From Kribbella antibiotica (GTDB lineage: Bacteria > Actinomycetota > Actinomycetes > Propionibacteriales > Kribbellaceae), in contig NZ_SMKX01000011.1 of the NCBI RefSeq assembly GCF_004349055.1, forward strand, positions 1 to 64,000: a stretch of 64,000 nt of DNA, written 5' to 3'. Positions 63,450 to 64,000 of this stretch are shown here, piece after piece. The position numbers were made by a program, and so were the translations under genes. The notes below the pieces were generated by a model, which was given only the letters and a program-made list of their open reading frames with translations, was not told the DNA's origin and did not search any database. Position 1 is the stretch's first letter. Every line of letters starts with the position of its first letter.

Positions 63450-64000
63450 ATGAAAGGACGTGCGGGGCTGGCTGCTGTGGTGGCGGGCTGTATTGCGTTG
63501 CTGAGCGTGGTCGTGCTGACCGGCGCCGGCGACGCGAACGCAGGGTTCAAGTTCACCCAGTCCGGTCATTGGGTCTACAACAGCGCGATCGGGCGAGTCT
63601 TCCATCTGGATGGGGCGACCCGGACGATCGACGCCCAGGTGCCGTTGCCGACGGGTAAGCCGGGCGCTCAGGTGGTGCAGACCGACACTGATGCGTACGT
63701 GCTGTCGCGGTCGCGGATCGACAAGTTCGGGAAGTCGGATCTGGCCGTGGCGGACCCGCTCGAGGTGCCCGATGAGCAGCCGATCGGGATGGAGTCCGCG
63801 GGGAACGCCTTTGTGGTCTATCAGAAGGACGGCCGGGTAATGCGCCTCGGCGAGCACCCGGCGACTGTGTTCTCGGGTGGGCAGCTCGGCGATCCGGTGG
63901 TGACGTCCGACAGCACGTTGTGGGTGCATCGGGTCGAGCAGGGTGATCTGTGCCAACTGCCGTTGACGGCGGACCGGATGTCCTGCCCGGCCTCGGTTCA
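63450..64000 (+). CDS. Exported protein, 3'-truncated by window edge
   Basis: The first 183 residues of a longer protein. A signal peptide or anchor covers about residues 5-30 (hydrophobic, then GDANAG). What follows alternates short beta-strand segments such as WVYNSAIGRVFHLDG, ADPLEVPDEQPIGMES and FVVYQKDGRVMRLGE, which looks like a beta-propeller. The gene continues past 64000. Position after the pseudokinase suggests that it belongs to the ESX locus. The family is not recognised. Confidence 0.7.
   Translation, partial: MKGRAGLAAVVAGCIALLSVVVLTGAGDANAGFKFTQSGHWVYNSAIGRVFHLDGATRTIDAQVPLPTGKPGAQVVQTDTDAYVLSRSRIDKFGKSDLAVADPLEVPDEQPIGMESAGNAFVVYQKDGRVMRLGEHPATVFSGGQLGDPVVTSDSTLWVHRVEQGDLCQLPLTADRMSCPASV

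Overview
The window is GC-rich, densely coded chromosomal DNA from an actinobacterium. The gene families (MocR regulators, GAF-ANTAR, CGNR zinc finger, DtxR/IdeR-type iron box, ESX-type secretion) and the codon style suggest a filamentous soil actinomycete of the Kribbella/Nocardioides type. The genus is inference; the actinobacterial origin is firm. I see no rRNA, tRNA, CRISPR array, insertion sequence or prophage. No gene-free stretch exceeds about 200 bases.

Positions 1-20.7 kb hold mixed housekeeping and accessory genes. They include a cut-off membrane protein, a G5/Excalibur secreted protein, an ArsR-type regulator, a TPP riboswitch with thiS-thiG, several GNAT acetyltransferases, a RidA-like protein, a beta-lactamase-fold hydrolase with a LysR regulator, a Tat-exported metallo-beta-lactamase-fold protein, a MocR regulator divergent from a berberine-bridge-type flavoenzyme, an NhaA-thioredoxin fusion, GAF-ANTAR and ROK regulators. 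A tightly coupled alr-ddl-vanX-like operon follows, then a peptidoglycan amidase with a seven-repeat propeller whose Tat signal lies in a separate overlapping small reading frame.

Positions 20.7-27 kb, minus strand, encode a soluble NAD-dependent formate dehydrogenase (fdsG-fdsB-fdsA-fdsD, each coupled by ATGA overlaps) followed by moeA for its molybdenum cofactor. Positions 27-37.2 kb carry a flavin oxidoreductase, a MerR/aminotransferase pair divergent from an aldo/keto reductase, a GH75 chitosanase, a MarR/VOC pair, a siderophore-interacting protein and a penicillin-acylase-family enzyme divergent across a candidate iron box, and a DUF4328 membrane protein.

Positions 37.2-64 kb form a type VII (ESX-like) secretion locus: eccC (three ATPase modules), eccB, eccD, a mycosin, several small helical Esx-like proteins, an EspB/PPE-like substrate, a predicted pseudokinase and two paralogous proteins of unknown family. 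eccE is not seen; the locus runs off the right edge. Its centrepiece is a four-gene minus-strand operon ending in an 11.2-kb gene for a 3732-residue protein with an N-terminal WXG100-like helical region, a long Pro/Gln/Gly linker, three repeated HEISH (HEXXH-type) modules separated by two nuclease-like modules, a charged coiled coil and a 1500-residue beta-rich tail. That protein has only three cysteines, one at the same place in each HEISH module. The operon ends with a coupled 169-residue CxxC protein, a candidate immunity or accessory factor. I regard this as the most interesting system in the window.
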